Source: Gnetum montanum
Taxonomy: Eukaryota > Streptophyta > Gnetopsida > Gnetales > Gnetaceae
Assembly (NCBI GenBank): GCA_015680685.1
Contig: MNCI01025574.1
Span: forward strand, 107,349-171,348
Direction: 5' to 3'
Length of the DNA: 64,000 nt
Shown: positions 47,881 to 59,203 of the stretch, one piece after another
Layout of the letters: each line of letters starts with the position of its first letter
Numbering within the stretch: position 1 is the first letter of the stretch
Program-made: the position numbers and the translations under genes
Notes under the pieces: model-generated
Database searches by the model: none
Told to the model about the DNA's origin: nothing
What the model saw: the letters and a program-made list of their open reading frames with translations, nothing else

Positions 47881-47959
47881 CTTCATTGAGATAAGTACTT
47901 TATGGAGATCAATAGGTAACGTTACAAAGTGTGTCCCGATGGCTTGGTTCGATGGTGTG

Positions 47960-49015
47960 TTCCCGATATAGATCAACTATGAGTTCTCCAAGATGCTCAT
48001 GAGGGTCCTTGTGGGGGTCATTATGCTAGGAGACGAATGGCTATCAAGATCTTTCTTGTAGGATATTATTGGCCTACATTATTTTGGGACACCCGTCAAT
48101 TCATCCAATCTTGTGAGAATTGTCAATGTGATAGGGGAATGACTGCTAGAATGGAGGGTCCACAACAATGGATCCAACAATTAGAACCCTTTGACATTTG
48201 GGGAATTGGTTTTATGGGGCCAATTACACCAATGTTCAATGGAAATTCTTATATTATTGTTGTTGTTGATTACCTAACTAAATTGGTTGAAGCAACTACT
48301 GTTAAGGATTTTACATCATCTACAGCCGCATGATTTGTTCAACAACAAATCATAAATAGGTTTGGTGTGCCTCGTGCACTTATTTCAAACAATGGTACCC
48401 ACTTCACATAGGGGTTGAGCATAAATTGACTACACCATACCACCCCCAAGCAAACAGTCAAGCCAATGTCACCAACAGGGAGATTATGAAAATATTGATG
48501 AGAACTGTTAGCAATTTTAGGTGAGATTAGAGCACTAAACTAAACGATGCTCTTTGGGCATACCACTCCACATGGAAACTCCCTACAGGCTACTCTCCCT
48601 ATGAGTTAGTATACGATAAATTACTAATGCTTCCCATTTAAACTAAGCTCTATACGCTATCCATGACATGTAACCTCAACCTTGACCTTGATCTAGCATA
48701 GAAACAATGGTTAGTAATCCTTAACTTGCTAGATGAAAACCAATTAGCTACCCTGTCATCTAACAAATTGCACAAGGCCTTCAATAAAAAATTTCATTAC
48801 CTAAGAATTAGGAAAGTTAAATATCAATCAGGAGATAAGGTTCTCTCCTAGAATCCCACACATGTGCCACAACGTACTAAATTTCAAACACTATGGGAAA
48901 GACCTTATATTATTTATGAAACTTTTCCTTCAATGGCCATGATAATATACAAACCTGAGAGCCCAGAAAAGAAACTATTGGTCAACGTGCAATAAACCAA
49001 ACCTTTCCATGAGCT
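47960..49015 (+). pseudogene. E3 integrase (broken, catalytic triad lost)
   Basis: The HHCC zinc domain is intact (HEGPCGGHYARRRMAIKIFL ... SCENCQ). In the core, WGIDFMGP is WGIGFMGP (GGT at 48208-48210), ISD-G is ISNNG (AAC at 48388-48390), and GQAEV is SQANV (AAT at 48465-48467), so D, D and E are all gone. A stretch of about 40 codons between the second Asp and YHPQAN is missing. The C-terminal half (LNDALWAYHSTWKLPTGYSP, LVYDKL) continues to about 49010 and ends at the conserved GGGGGAGATGGCCA. Confidence 0.87.
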
Positions 49016-49029
49016 TAGGATAGCCAGTA

Positions 49030-51036
49030 CACATGCTACCTCTATTGATGGACAAATTTTCTCACTATTATAAATCTCCTCCTTCCAACTCAGTCGTGGG
49101 GGAGATGGCCACCTATGCTAACTGTTCTAGGCCCTCAATTCTTTTTGAATTTTTGTTTTACACATTTTTCCAACTTTTGTTATTTTTGTTTAACACCATC
49201 ATTCATGTTTTTACTATTTCTTTGTTGGCTTGATTTACTTTTATTAGTCATCCAATAAGTGCTCATGATGGTGGATTTCATTATATCATATTGATTGCTA
49301 ATGTTTGGTTTTTACCTTTGAATTATGATACTGATACTAAGGTATGGTTCTTTTGGTAAAACAAGCAATGAGTCCACGTCGTCCACTCATCCATACAACT
49401 CTATGATCTCCTTTAGCTTGGAACTGTATAGTCCCTTTTTCTAAGTAAACCTATTAATCAATTAGTGGCTTGGTATTTTTCAAACCAAGGAAATACTCAA
49501 AGGATGAGAAGTGTGTGACTTCAAGGGGATTCGATGCATTTGTGCTGGCCATTCTCTTGGGTGCTTGGATACTTTTTCTTGGGTTTTCTATCATTCTGCC
49601 ATCAATCAAATATCAAGAAGCTAAGTGAATAAAAATAAGTCTTTGCATGGTGTGGTTCTCATGCAAAAAAAGAAAAAAGAAAAAAAACAAATAAACAAAA
49701 AAGAGAAAAGAAAGGAGAAAAGTGAGAATTCAAAGCACACACCTTAGACATAATAAAGAAATATGGGCTACAAGCATTGTTTATGAAACTGGAAAGGCAT
49801 GTTACCCATGCCTAAAGGTTCCCTCTAACTAAGGCCCTTTCTCACTTTCTGCTTCTCTATCTCACTCTCCTCGAGATGGTGGTCACTCTTTATGAAGGAA
49901 TTCTTGTTGCTTCAAGAGGATGGATTGGTCAAGTGTATTGATGTGAGGTCATTGAATGTAGTTGTTTTGAGTTTGGATTTGGAATAAAGTTCTACTCAGT
50001 CATCTTGATCATGAAATACACAAGGGGTTTTACACAACCTTGTTCTTGGGATTCCATTCCATTCTCTCCTCTCCATCTTTCTTCCCATTTTTCACCTCAT
50101 TGCCAATTTTATCATTATTCTATTATGGCTTGATGCATTTTTTTCTTTGGTGATTTTTTGTGGGTAATTTTTTAACTCTTGCTTCCAAATGACATTCCTA
50201 GAGCCTATGGACTCTTTGGTTTGTGGGTTTGTCAGGGCATAAAAGGCATGAGCCTTCTTTGGGGAGGACCCACTAGCATTCCTTTTTGATGCAATTGTTA
50301 AGTTGTTTTTCTTAAACATTTTCTGCAATCAATCATCTCTTGTTTCATCCCCATCCATGACATCCATTTTATTGGTGTTGCCATTGTTATTTTTTCCCAT
50401 CTTTCTTGTTCCTCATATTTTTCCATCTTATAGCTACCAGAGGTTTTCTCTTAGTCATGGGGGCTCTAGCACAAATTTTTCATTTTTTTTCATTTTACTA
50501 ATTACCTAACCCCTACACCTTGGGTAGTTGCTAGTGATAAATCTCTAAATGAATTTCTACCATAACCACAACTTAGCCAATGCACTTCATATTGAGGCAA
50601 GGTATCAATTGCATTGTGGATTATCTATCCTTGCTCATTTGTGACTATGTTGTGTGTGCAGATTGCAATCATACAAACAATGGAATGGGCTTGGAGGAAG
50701 CACTCAGCATGGACCGGAACTGGAGCATTTACGAAAGGAGCAAGTTTGGTGATGTGGCTATGGATAAACAACGAAAGGCACAATCTTAGCATTGGTGGCA
50801 ACATGTTTCATTTTCTTTCTCTCTCTTTCTCTACAAGCTATCAAATAAAGGCTTCGATGTCATTTATGTACGAGTGTTCACCACAATGGTCATGAACACT
50901 AATGTTATAATATGCTTATTGATCCATTCACTGGGCACGTTGAGTCTGTCATCCCATTCCATCGTTAGCTGTCAATTAGTAAATAATCCCATACCTTCCC
51001 AATATTTTGTAAGGAACTCAAGGATGAGTTTTCATT
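49030..51036 (+). other. E3 3' noncoding tail
   Basis: No aORF. The block is shared with E1, E2 and E4 (for example GGGATTATTTACTAA near the PPT and GTGACTTCAAGGGGA at 49517). It contains an A-rich AAAAAGAAAA run at 49665-49715. Small ORFs at 50092-50895 have no motif. Confidence 0.6.
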
Positions 51037-51050
51037 CATTCGTGGGGGTA
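51037..51050 (+). promoter_or_regulatory. E3 polypurine tract
   Basis: CATTCGTGGGGGTA directly before the 3' LTR start at 51051 (TGATGATAGC). Same tract type as in E2 and E4. Confidence 0.75.
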
Positions 51051-51158
51051 TGATGATAGCGGTTACTCTAATGGTTACTCTAGCAATTATTCTAATTATT
51101 AGAGTAGTTACTATAGTGGTTTATTCTAATTATTCTAGCAGTCACTCTAGTGGTTTAT
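51051..51158 (+). repeat. E3 3' LTR, first part
   Basis: The U3 start, with the tandem TTACTCTAG / TTCTAATTATTAGAG units, interrupted by E4 at TTTAT (51154-51158). Confidence 0.88.
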
Positions 51159-51988
51159 TGATGAGTGGCGAGGTACCCCTACACTCAACCATACGAATAC
51201 GAGCGTTACACGAGCGATCTGGTCGAACTCCGCAGACTAAGTGCCTACACACCTTATAGAATAATTAAGGTTAATCATTTGTTGTCTTCCCAAACTCACT
51301 TGTATTTGTCATGGTTGTATGGTTAAGTGAGTCTACGGTATGTGATTTTTATATCTTTTATGTTTTATCTCCTATGATAATGAGGGAAAGGGTGAAGAGA
51401 CTAAGTAACTATTTTTAACTAACTAAGTTCTAATGCCTAGCATCAATATCCATTCCCACTTACCATTCACATCGTGAACCAATGCAACCTTCTGGGATTA
51501 CCAAACGCTATTCGTAACTGGGATTACCAAGTGTAACGCATGTGCTCGAAGGGGTCGTATTGAATGCACTTAACTAGGAGTTAAGGGTTAAGAGAGATTT
51601 AATTAACTAATAAACCATTTAAAAATTAACAATAATTAAAGTCCTAATTAGCTTAGTCCATGTGCTACAAGGGTTATCCAAAAAGTTTGTCTTTATTTCT
51701 GTACACAAACTTGTGCTTAGGTACAATATTTGCTCAAATAAAGATCCGTTCACTTTGGGAGACCTACTGCGGGCACATGGAAATTACTCTAACTATAGAA
51801 TGGAAAAACTACAAGAGTTTGGCTAAGGTCTAGATCTAGATTTAGAAACAAGGGAGAGCCACCTTTTATTTATAGATTTGGTGGCACGACGTGATATCGA
51901 GCACGTGATATCGCAAGGAAAGACTCGATATCGCATACAATACATCGCGTACGTAATATTGTGGCCCATGCGACAACACGTCCAATCA
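51159..51988 (-). repeat. E4 3' LTR
   Basis: 830 bp, starting TGATGAGTGGCGAGGTACCC and ending CGTCCAATCA. The U3 end has a run of GATATCG/CGATATC and CGTACGT-type palindromes (51893-51960), next to the minus-strand TATAAATA at 51867-51874. It is the least diverged LTR pair in the window. Confidence 0.92.
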
Positions 51989-53904
51989 TACCCACATGAC
52001 TGAATAAAAATTCATCCTTGAGTTCCTTACAAAAATATTAGGAAGGTATGGGATTATTGACTTGAATGGAACTAATGGTGAATGGGACGATATGTGAACA
52101 GATCATCATTATAGAACATGACAGAACTAGTGTTCATGAAAACAAGAGTGAAACCTTTATACATTTGATATCAGGCCTTATTTGGCAGTGGAGAGAGAAG
52201 AGAGAAGAATTTTGTTGTTGCCAATGCCAAGATTGGACCTTTCATTGTCTATCCATAAGTGCACCATCCATCTTGTTCCTTGCATAGCTGCTTCAGAACC
52301 AATCCATTCCAAGTGTTCCCTCTAGATCCAATCCATTGTTGCAGGATTTCCATCTACACACACAACACAATCTTTATATTAGCAAGGATAAATGAATCAC
52401 AATTCAATTGACACCTTGCTTCAGTAAAAGGTCCATTGGCTAAGTTGTGGTATGGCTGATATGGGTCTGAAGATATAATAGTGGTGACTACCAAAGGTGT
52501 ACGGGTTAGGAGAAAATTGAAAAAAATTGGGTCTAGACCCCCATGACTAAGAGCGAACCTCCAGGAGTGATAGAATGGAGAAAGAAAAAGAACAAGAAAG
52601 ATAGAGAAAAAAAGAAAACTATAACGTCGATGAAATAGATGTCAAGATGGAAATGAACAAAACAGAGTGGATTGCAAAAATGTTAAGGGAAAGAATTTAA
52701 ATAATGTACCAAAGAAGAATGCCAATGGGTCCTTCCCAAAGCAGGCTCATGCCCTTAATGCCATAAAAAACCCACATTCAAAGAGTCTGTAGGCTCTAGG
52801 AATGTCATTTAGAACAAAATTTAAAGTCTTAACCACAAGAATTTACCAACAAGAAAACAATGCGTCAACTAAAATATACACTAATGATACAACTAGAAAT
52901 GAGGGGAACAATGGAGAAGAATGATGGAAAGAAGAGAATGAAATGGAGTCTCAAGAACAAGGTGTATTTAATGATTAATGTGACTTAGTAGATCCCATTC
53001 CAAGTCCAACCTCAAACAAACCACATCCAGTGACTTCGCATTAATACATTCAGCTGACCCATCCTCTTGAAATAACAAGAATATCTCCACCAAAGAGTCA
53101 CCAACATTCCGACGAAGCGAAAGAGGAGAGAATAGGAAGCGAGGAGGGCCTTAGTTAGAGGGAACATGTTTATTTTAGTTCCATAACAAGTGCTTGTAGT
53201 CCAAATGATTATTTCATCTAAGGGATGTGCTTTGATTTCTCACTGTGTTTTTTTTTATGTTTATATGTGAGAACCACACCATGCAAAGGCCTTGTTATTC
53301 TTATTTGCTGAGTGTCCCGATAATGGAGCAATGTTGGAATGGTAAGAAAACTCAAGAAGAAAACATCCAAGCACCCAAGAGAATGGCCAACACAAATGCA
53401 TCAAGTTCCCTTGAAGTCACACCCTTTTCAATCCTTGAGTCCTTCCTTAGTTTGAGAAATGCTCAGTCACTGATTTGTTATTGTTCTTATCATTGAGAAA
53501 GGGACTGTACAGTTCCAAGCCAAGAGAGACCATAGAAATTTTTGGATGCATGGATGAAGTGGACTCATTTCTTGTCATATCAAAAGAACCATACCTTAGT
53601 ATCAACATCATAATCTTAAAGGTAAAATCCAAACATTAGTAATCAATAGAAACAGTTCATACCATCATTAAGAGCACTTATTGGGTGAAAAAATTAACAA
53701 AATGGATAAGACACACACAAAAATAACAGAAAAAGTATAAACGATGTTGTAAAACCAAAACAAGAAAAGTTAAAGAAAATTGCAAAACAAAAAGTGGAAA
53801 AAAATGTGTAAAACAAAAATGTGTAAAAAAAATTACAAGAAACTAATGGCCTCAAATGATCGGCATAGGTGGCCATCTCCCCCATGACTGAATTGAAAGA
53901 GAGA
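51989..53904 (-). other. E4 3' noncoding tail
   Basis: No aORF. Purine-rich and unstructured. It corresponds to 49030-51036 of E3 on the opposite strand. Small ORFs (52066-52287, 53245-53496) lack motifs. Confidence 0.6.
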
Positions 53905-54900
53905 GATCCAAAATAGCGAGCGCTTGTTTGAATTTCTTAAAAGTGTCCAAATCCTCCCAATTGATGTTTTCAGGTTAAGGGTTGGAAGTTGGCAATGCTC
54001 ATATTCCAATGTATCTATGCTTTCATTGTGGGTGCAAGTTGTTCCCCCAGTTCGTTCCATGCATGTCGGTGGGCTGCTCTCTTAATTAGCTATCAACCAC
54101 TGGGTGTTCTCTTGTTGTGTGGTTGCTACATACAGGCATCTTTGTATCTAACTTTCTTGGGCACACCAGTTGCATGCAGGAGATGTTGAGCATTTCTCCA
54201 TGTCATCACCCTCTGAGTCACTATATGTGATGCATGGAACTTTCTTCTTCTCGATCTTTCCATAAATGTTTTCCTTAGATATTTCCAAGGAAAGATCATG
54301 GATTCCTAGGCACACGTTGATGGTGCTGAGCCATGCCCTCCCCATTATAATTGGGAAGTCCCCTTTGTTACTGTTGATTTCTATCACTAGGAAATCAGCT
54401 GGGTATGACCAACCACACACAGTGGTAATGATTTCCTCCACCAATCCCAAGGGAATGATGATGGACTGGTCAACCAACTCTAGTTGAATATTGCTCTCCT
54501 TGATTAGAGACAGGTTCCAAGCTTTATACATTTCTCGTGAGATTAAGTTGACTCCAGAACCTAAGTCAAGAAGAGCCTTATGAGGTTCATTCCCAACAAC
54601 TTGGAGATAAATTAGGGGGATTCCAGGATCAGAGAGTTTTTTGGGAAGGTGGCCCACCTTATCCAGTCAGTAATGGTATGTGTTAACATAACCGTGTGCA
54701 TTAAGCTCTATTGTTGGTTTGAAGGGAGCTCCGAAGCCTTATTTTTTGGAGGAGCATTCACAGACTCAACCTCTTGTGGTTGTGAGAGCTTGTTTGGGCT
54801 TTTGGTTCTGAAAAAAGGTATTCTCTTCATGCATTTGTCAAAACTAGTAGTAGGTTGAAGGTTTACTGCTCTTGTAGCATTTCGTTGCTACGGTTGAGTG
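53905..54900 (-). pseudogene. E4 aspartic protease and truncated linker
   Basis: The frame 54657-54148 (169 codons, no stop) reads SDPGIPLIYLQVVGNEPHKA, LLDLGSGVNLISREMYKAWN, IPLGLVEEIITTVCGWSYPA, FPIIMGRAWLSTINVCLGIH and KKKVPCITYSD. The catalytic D-L-G and the rest of the domain are intact, so this is the best preserved protein segment of the lineage in the window. It is followed by the linker (SIDTLEYEH, LNLKTS...), which breaks off at about 53905-53935 and joins the post-integrase motif SHGGDGHLC. This marks the deletion point. Confidence 0.82.
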
Positions 54901-57900
54901 GGGAGTTCCCCTTGCATTGTTGGAGTGGGTGGTAGTGGACCTAATTGTGTGAGAGTGGCATATGGATTTGGAGGATGGTATGCATGTGGTGTATCTTCCA
55001 TAGGAGAAGGAGTACTAAAATACTCCCAAACTTGATAGTGATGTTGTGGGTTATGTGACCTATAGAGTCACTTGGAGAAACCGGCTGCTACAGGTAATAG
55101 CCGTAAGGATCTCGTTGCTGGTAAGGGTATGGTTGCCTAGGTAGTGGCATCCCCCATGACTGTGGGTGTTGCCACTACTGGTGTTGCACGATAGGTTGTG
55201 GCAGAGTTCCACTTCGATAATACGTTAACGGTTGGTGGAACTACCTTGGGTTAACTTGGGGATAAGGTAACCTTTGGGGTGCTTGCTATCTATTAAGTGT
55301 TCGGTTGAGTGCATACACCCTAGACTCTTGTAGATGTGAGATTATTGGGCAACATCCCTTAGGATGGCCATATTGGTAGATCTCACATCCACCATCATTG
55401 TCTGTATCCGAATCCACAACCTCATTGGTGATAGTCATTTTTCCCTTACCCTTCTCATGTGCATGGCCTAAATCTCTTCACTTTTTATTATCATGGTCAC
55501 TACTTGGTTCCTCCTTAGACTCCTCTACAATCTTTAGGATAGTTTCAATTTTACTATCTAAGGAGCTCCATATTTCATCTACCTTTTCTGACACTTCCGT
55601 TGTTAATTTCTAAAGTGGCAAGATTTTTCTATTCACCAACTCTTTGAGTGGTGACTCATCCTCTTCATCGCAGAATCTCACTCCCCTCTTTCGGAGGATA
55701 GGATCGTGGTTATACTTTTCTGTGCTTTCTCTTTTCCATAGCTCCCCTTCTTCTTTAGCTACTTGCTCCAACAATCTATGAATTTCATGGGATCTAAGTT
55801 CAGATAATCTCCCTTGGGCATATGTCCCAAAGGTTCTCCTAGTTTCATGTCTTAGCCCATCTATGAGATGGCGGAGTTGATCCTGTTGTGCCTAACCATG
55901 GCCCATGCAACGATGTAGAAATACATAATATCAACCCATGGCAGAATCCAAGGGTTTGTGATTACCCTTCTTTCATCCTTGGATCTGCATACGCAAGTTG
56001 GACACTCTAGAGTACATTTGGTATTTATTGTTAAACAATTCTAGCATTGTACTCCACCTCCTAATGGTTTCCGGCTCTAAGGATTGGTAGTAACTCTTTG
56101 CTTCTTTTATGAGTATCCTAGAAAACAACTTTAACTTTTGCCACTCATTTTTAATATTTTGCAAGGCACAGGCATTGTGGAATGCCTTTAAGTGGTTCTG
56201 TGGATCAGTGTTGTATCCCCCTTCGAATCATGGGATATTATTCATGTCTAGTCTCTTGATTTGGTTGTCTTTTTGGTGCCTTGTAGGTATTCTAACTGCC
56301 TCCGTAATGTCTAACATACTCCAGGTTGCAAGTAGGGGTTCATAATGATCATCTCTCTCATGATGTCTATGATGCCTACGTGGTTCCCTACTTTTCCTTC
56401 TTTCATGCCTTGACTCTCTAGAGTGCCCTTGTCCTCGCTATCGACTCTCTCGTCGAGNGGGTGGCTACGGCCCCGATCGTGATGATGATCAGATTTCCTG
56501 CCTTTGTCATGTGTTTGTGTTCCCTCATTAAACACTTGGTGTTTGTGGGAATCAAAACTAGGGTTTTGTATCGTGGAGCATAGGTTCTAATACCCCATCC
56601 CCTCACTATCATTAAGAGGGGGAACATCATTTCATGGAGAACCTACTGAGATAGGTTCACGACCCTTAACTTCTTTTATGACGGATGAAGCATTACAGGG
56701 ACCTTTTTCCTTCAACAATGTGTGATAACTCTCCTCCTGTGTGATAACTTCTTTTATGACGGATGAAGCATTATAGGGACTCATCCTCTTCATCGCAGAA
56801 TCTCACTCCCCTCTTTCGGAGGAAAGGATCATGGTTATACTTTTCCGTGCTTTCTCTTTTCCATAGCTCCCCTTCTTCTTTAGCTACTTGCTCCAACAAT
56901 CTATGAATTTCATGGGATCTAAGTTCAGATAATCTCCCTTGGGCATATGTCCCAAAGGTTCTCCTAGTTTCATGTCTTAGCCCATCTACGAGATGGCGGA
57001 GTTGATCCTGTTGTGCCTAACCATGGCCCATGCAATGATGTAGAAATATATAATATCAACCCATGGCAGCATCCAAGGGTTTGTGATTACCCTTATTTCA
57101 TCCTTGGATCTGCATACGTAAGTTGGACAATCTAGAGTACGTTTGGTATTTATCGTTAAACAATTCTAGCATTGTAGTCCACCTCCTAATGGTTTCCGGA
57201 TCTAAGGACTGGTAGCAACTCTTTGCTTCTTTTATGAGTATCCTAGAAAACAACTTTAACTTTTGTCACTCATTTTTAATATTTTGCAAGGCACAGGCAT
57301 TGTGGAATGCCTTTAAGTGGTTCTGTGGATCAGCGTTGTATCCTCCTTCGAATCATGGGATATTATTCATGTCTAGTCTGTTGATCTGGTTGTCTTTTTG
57401 GTGCCTTGTAGGTATTCTAACTGCCTCCGTAATGTCTAACATACTCCAGGTTGCAAGTAGGGGTTCATAATGATCATCTCTCTCATGACGTCTATGATGC
57501 CTACGTGGTTCCCTACTTTCCCTTCTTTCATGCCTTGACTCTCTAGAGTGCCCTTGTCCTCGCTATCGACTCTCTCGTCGAGGTCTTTCATTTTGCTTAC
57601 CCTTATCCTCANGTTTCTTACCTTCTCTTGGGTGGCTACGGCCCCGATCGTGATGATGATCAGATTTCCTGTCTTTTTCATGTTTTTGTATTCCCTCATC
57701 AAACACTTGGTGTTTGTGGGAATCAAAACCAAGGTTTTGTATCATGGAGCATAGGTTCTAATACCCCACCCCCTCACTATCATTAAGAGGGGGAACATCA
57801 TTTCATGGAGAACCTACTAAGATAGGTTCACCACCCTTAACTTCTTTTATGACAGATGAAGCATTACAGGGACCTTTGTCCTTCAACAATGTGTGATAAC

Positions 57901-58080
57901 TCTCCTCCTGTGAGTCCCTTAGACATTGTTCCCCTATGGGATGGTAATCCCTTATGTCATAATCTTTTGCAATGTATTCAGTGTATAATTTTGTCATGCC
58001 TATTTGTGCAAGAGCATGAAGGAGGATACTAAGGACTACCCGATTTGGGGGTAACACTATGTTACCTTATAGGTCTCTCT
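54900..58080 (-). pseudogene. E4 gag with internal tandem duplication
   Basis: Minus-strand order: N-terminus (58057-57803, HALAQIGMTKLYTEYIAKDY), an Arg/Asp/His/Ser-rich linker, the Gag core (55973-56164: EAKSYYQSLEPETIRRWSTM, LELFNNKYQMYSRVSNLRMQ, then FLHRCMGHG), EEGELWKRESTEKYNHDP, VRFCDEEDESP, and a knuckle at 55349-55387 reading CEIYQYGHPKGCC (second Cys lost). A Pro/Gln/Tyr-rich tail follows to 54900. The linker, core and early C-terminal region occur twice because of the duplication at 55653-57902. Confidence 0.77.
55653..57902 (-). repeat. 1.1-kb tandem duplication in E4 gag
   Basis: 55653-56777 and 56778-57902 are nearly identical at an offset of 1125 bp over the first ~800 bp, with a few SNPs and one 46-bp length difference. 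The two copies carry single Ns at 56458 and 57612, close to the same repeat position. Either a real unequal-exchange duplication or an assembly artefact. Confidence 0.85.
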
Positions 58081-58388
58081 AGCACAGTTGTTCATCCTGA
58101 TGGAGGATAAAAATAAAAATCAGGTATATACTCATCGTGATGAGTATATACCACCCAATAATGTTGAGGAACTGGCGGTTCTTGGTTACGTGTGTTGGAT
58201 CGCCAACTATCTCTTGTGTGATCCCTAGGTGGTGAAGTGCTTTTATGAGAAGAAAAAGATATTGCTATTTTGTCAGTGTGCTATTGAACATTTGTTTAAA
58301 TTTTCTTCTAATTAACCCTAAGGGTTTACTTAAGCTCCCAATGATGTGAGTGATTTCCTATGTTCTACTTAGTGCACAAACAACTTAG

Positions 58389-58406
58389 TCCCCGACAACG
58401 GCGTCG
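58389..58406 (-). promoter_or_regulatory. E4 primer-binding site (tRNA-Asp)
   Basis: TCCCCGACAACGGCGTCG on the plus strand matches the tRNA-Asp 3' end at 15 of 18 positions, one base from the LTR start at 58408. Confidence 0.9.
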
Positions 58407-58407
58407 A

Positions 58408-59203
58408 TGATGAGTAGCGAGGTACCCCTACACTCAACCATACGAATACGAGCGTTACACGCGTGATTCGGTCGAACTCCGCAGATTGAGTGCCTACACG
58501 TCTTATGGAACACTTAAGTTTAATTGTTCGTTGTCTTCCCAAACTCACTTGTATTTGTCATAGTTGTATGGTTAAGTGAGTCTGAGGTATGTGATTTTTA
58601 TATCTTTTATGTTTTATCTCCTATGCTAATGAGGGAAAGGGTGAAGAGGCTAAGTAACTAGCTTTAACTAACTAAGTTCTAATGCCTAGCATCAGTATCC
58701 ATTCCCACTTGCCGTTCACACCCTGAACCAATGTAACCTTCTAGGATTACCCAACGCTATTCGTTACTGGGATTACCAAGCGTAACGCACGTGCTTGAAG
58801 TGATTGTACTGAATGCACTTAACTAGGAGTTAAGGATTGAGAGATATTTAATTAACTAATAAAGCATTTAAACATTAACAATAATTAAAATCCTAATTAG
58901 CTTAGTCCATGCACTGCAAGGGTTATCCAAAAAGTTCTTCTTTATTTCTGTACACAAACTTGTGCTCAGGTACAATATTTGCTCGAATAAAGATCCATTC
59001 AATTTGGGACTCCTATTGTGGGCACATGGAAATTACTCTAACTCTAGAATAGAAAAATTACAAGAGCTTGGCTAAGGTCTAGATCTAGATTTAGAAACAA
59101 GGGAGAGCTGCCTCTTATTTATAGATTTGGTAATGCGACGCAATATTGCGTACAATACATTGCATACGTGATATCGCGACCCATGCAATACCGCGTCCCA
59201 TCA
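58408..59203 (-). repeat. E4 5' LTR
   Basis: 796 bp, starting TGATGAGTAGCGAGGTACCC and ending GCGTCCCATCA. It has a shorter run of the GATATCG-type motif in U3 than the 3' LTR (a ~35-bp difference) and otherwise aligns base by base. Confidence 0.92.

Larger units (their letters stand above)
51159..59203 (-). mobile_element. E4: Athila/Tat-like element with gag and protease only (pol excised)
   Basis: 8045 bp with a perfect TTTAT duplication (51154-51158 and 59204-59208), inserted in the 3' LTR of E3. LTRs are 51159-51988 and 58408-59203. On the minus strand: 5' LTR, PBS, gag (with a ~1.1-kb tandem duplication), PR, PR-RT linker, then directly the noncoding block that normally follows integrase. 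RT, RNase H and IN are cleanly absent. It resembles the gag-only (TR-GAG type) non-autonomous elements described in plants. Confidence 0.93.

Noticed and set aside
56109-57470. Two near-identical 78-codon plus-strand ORFs as a conserved gene pair
   Set aside because: They are antisense to the duplicated Gag core in E4; the similarity is due to the tandem duplication.
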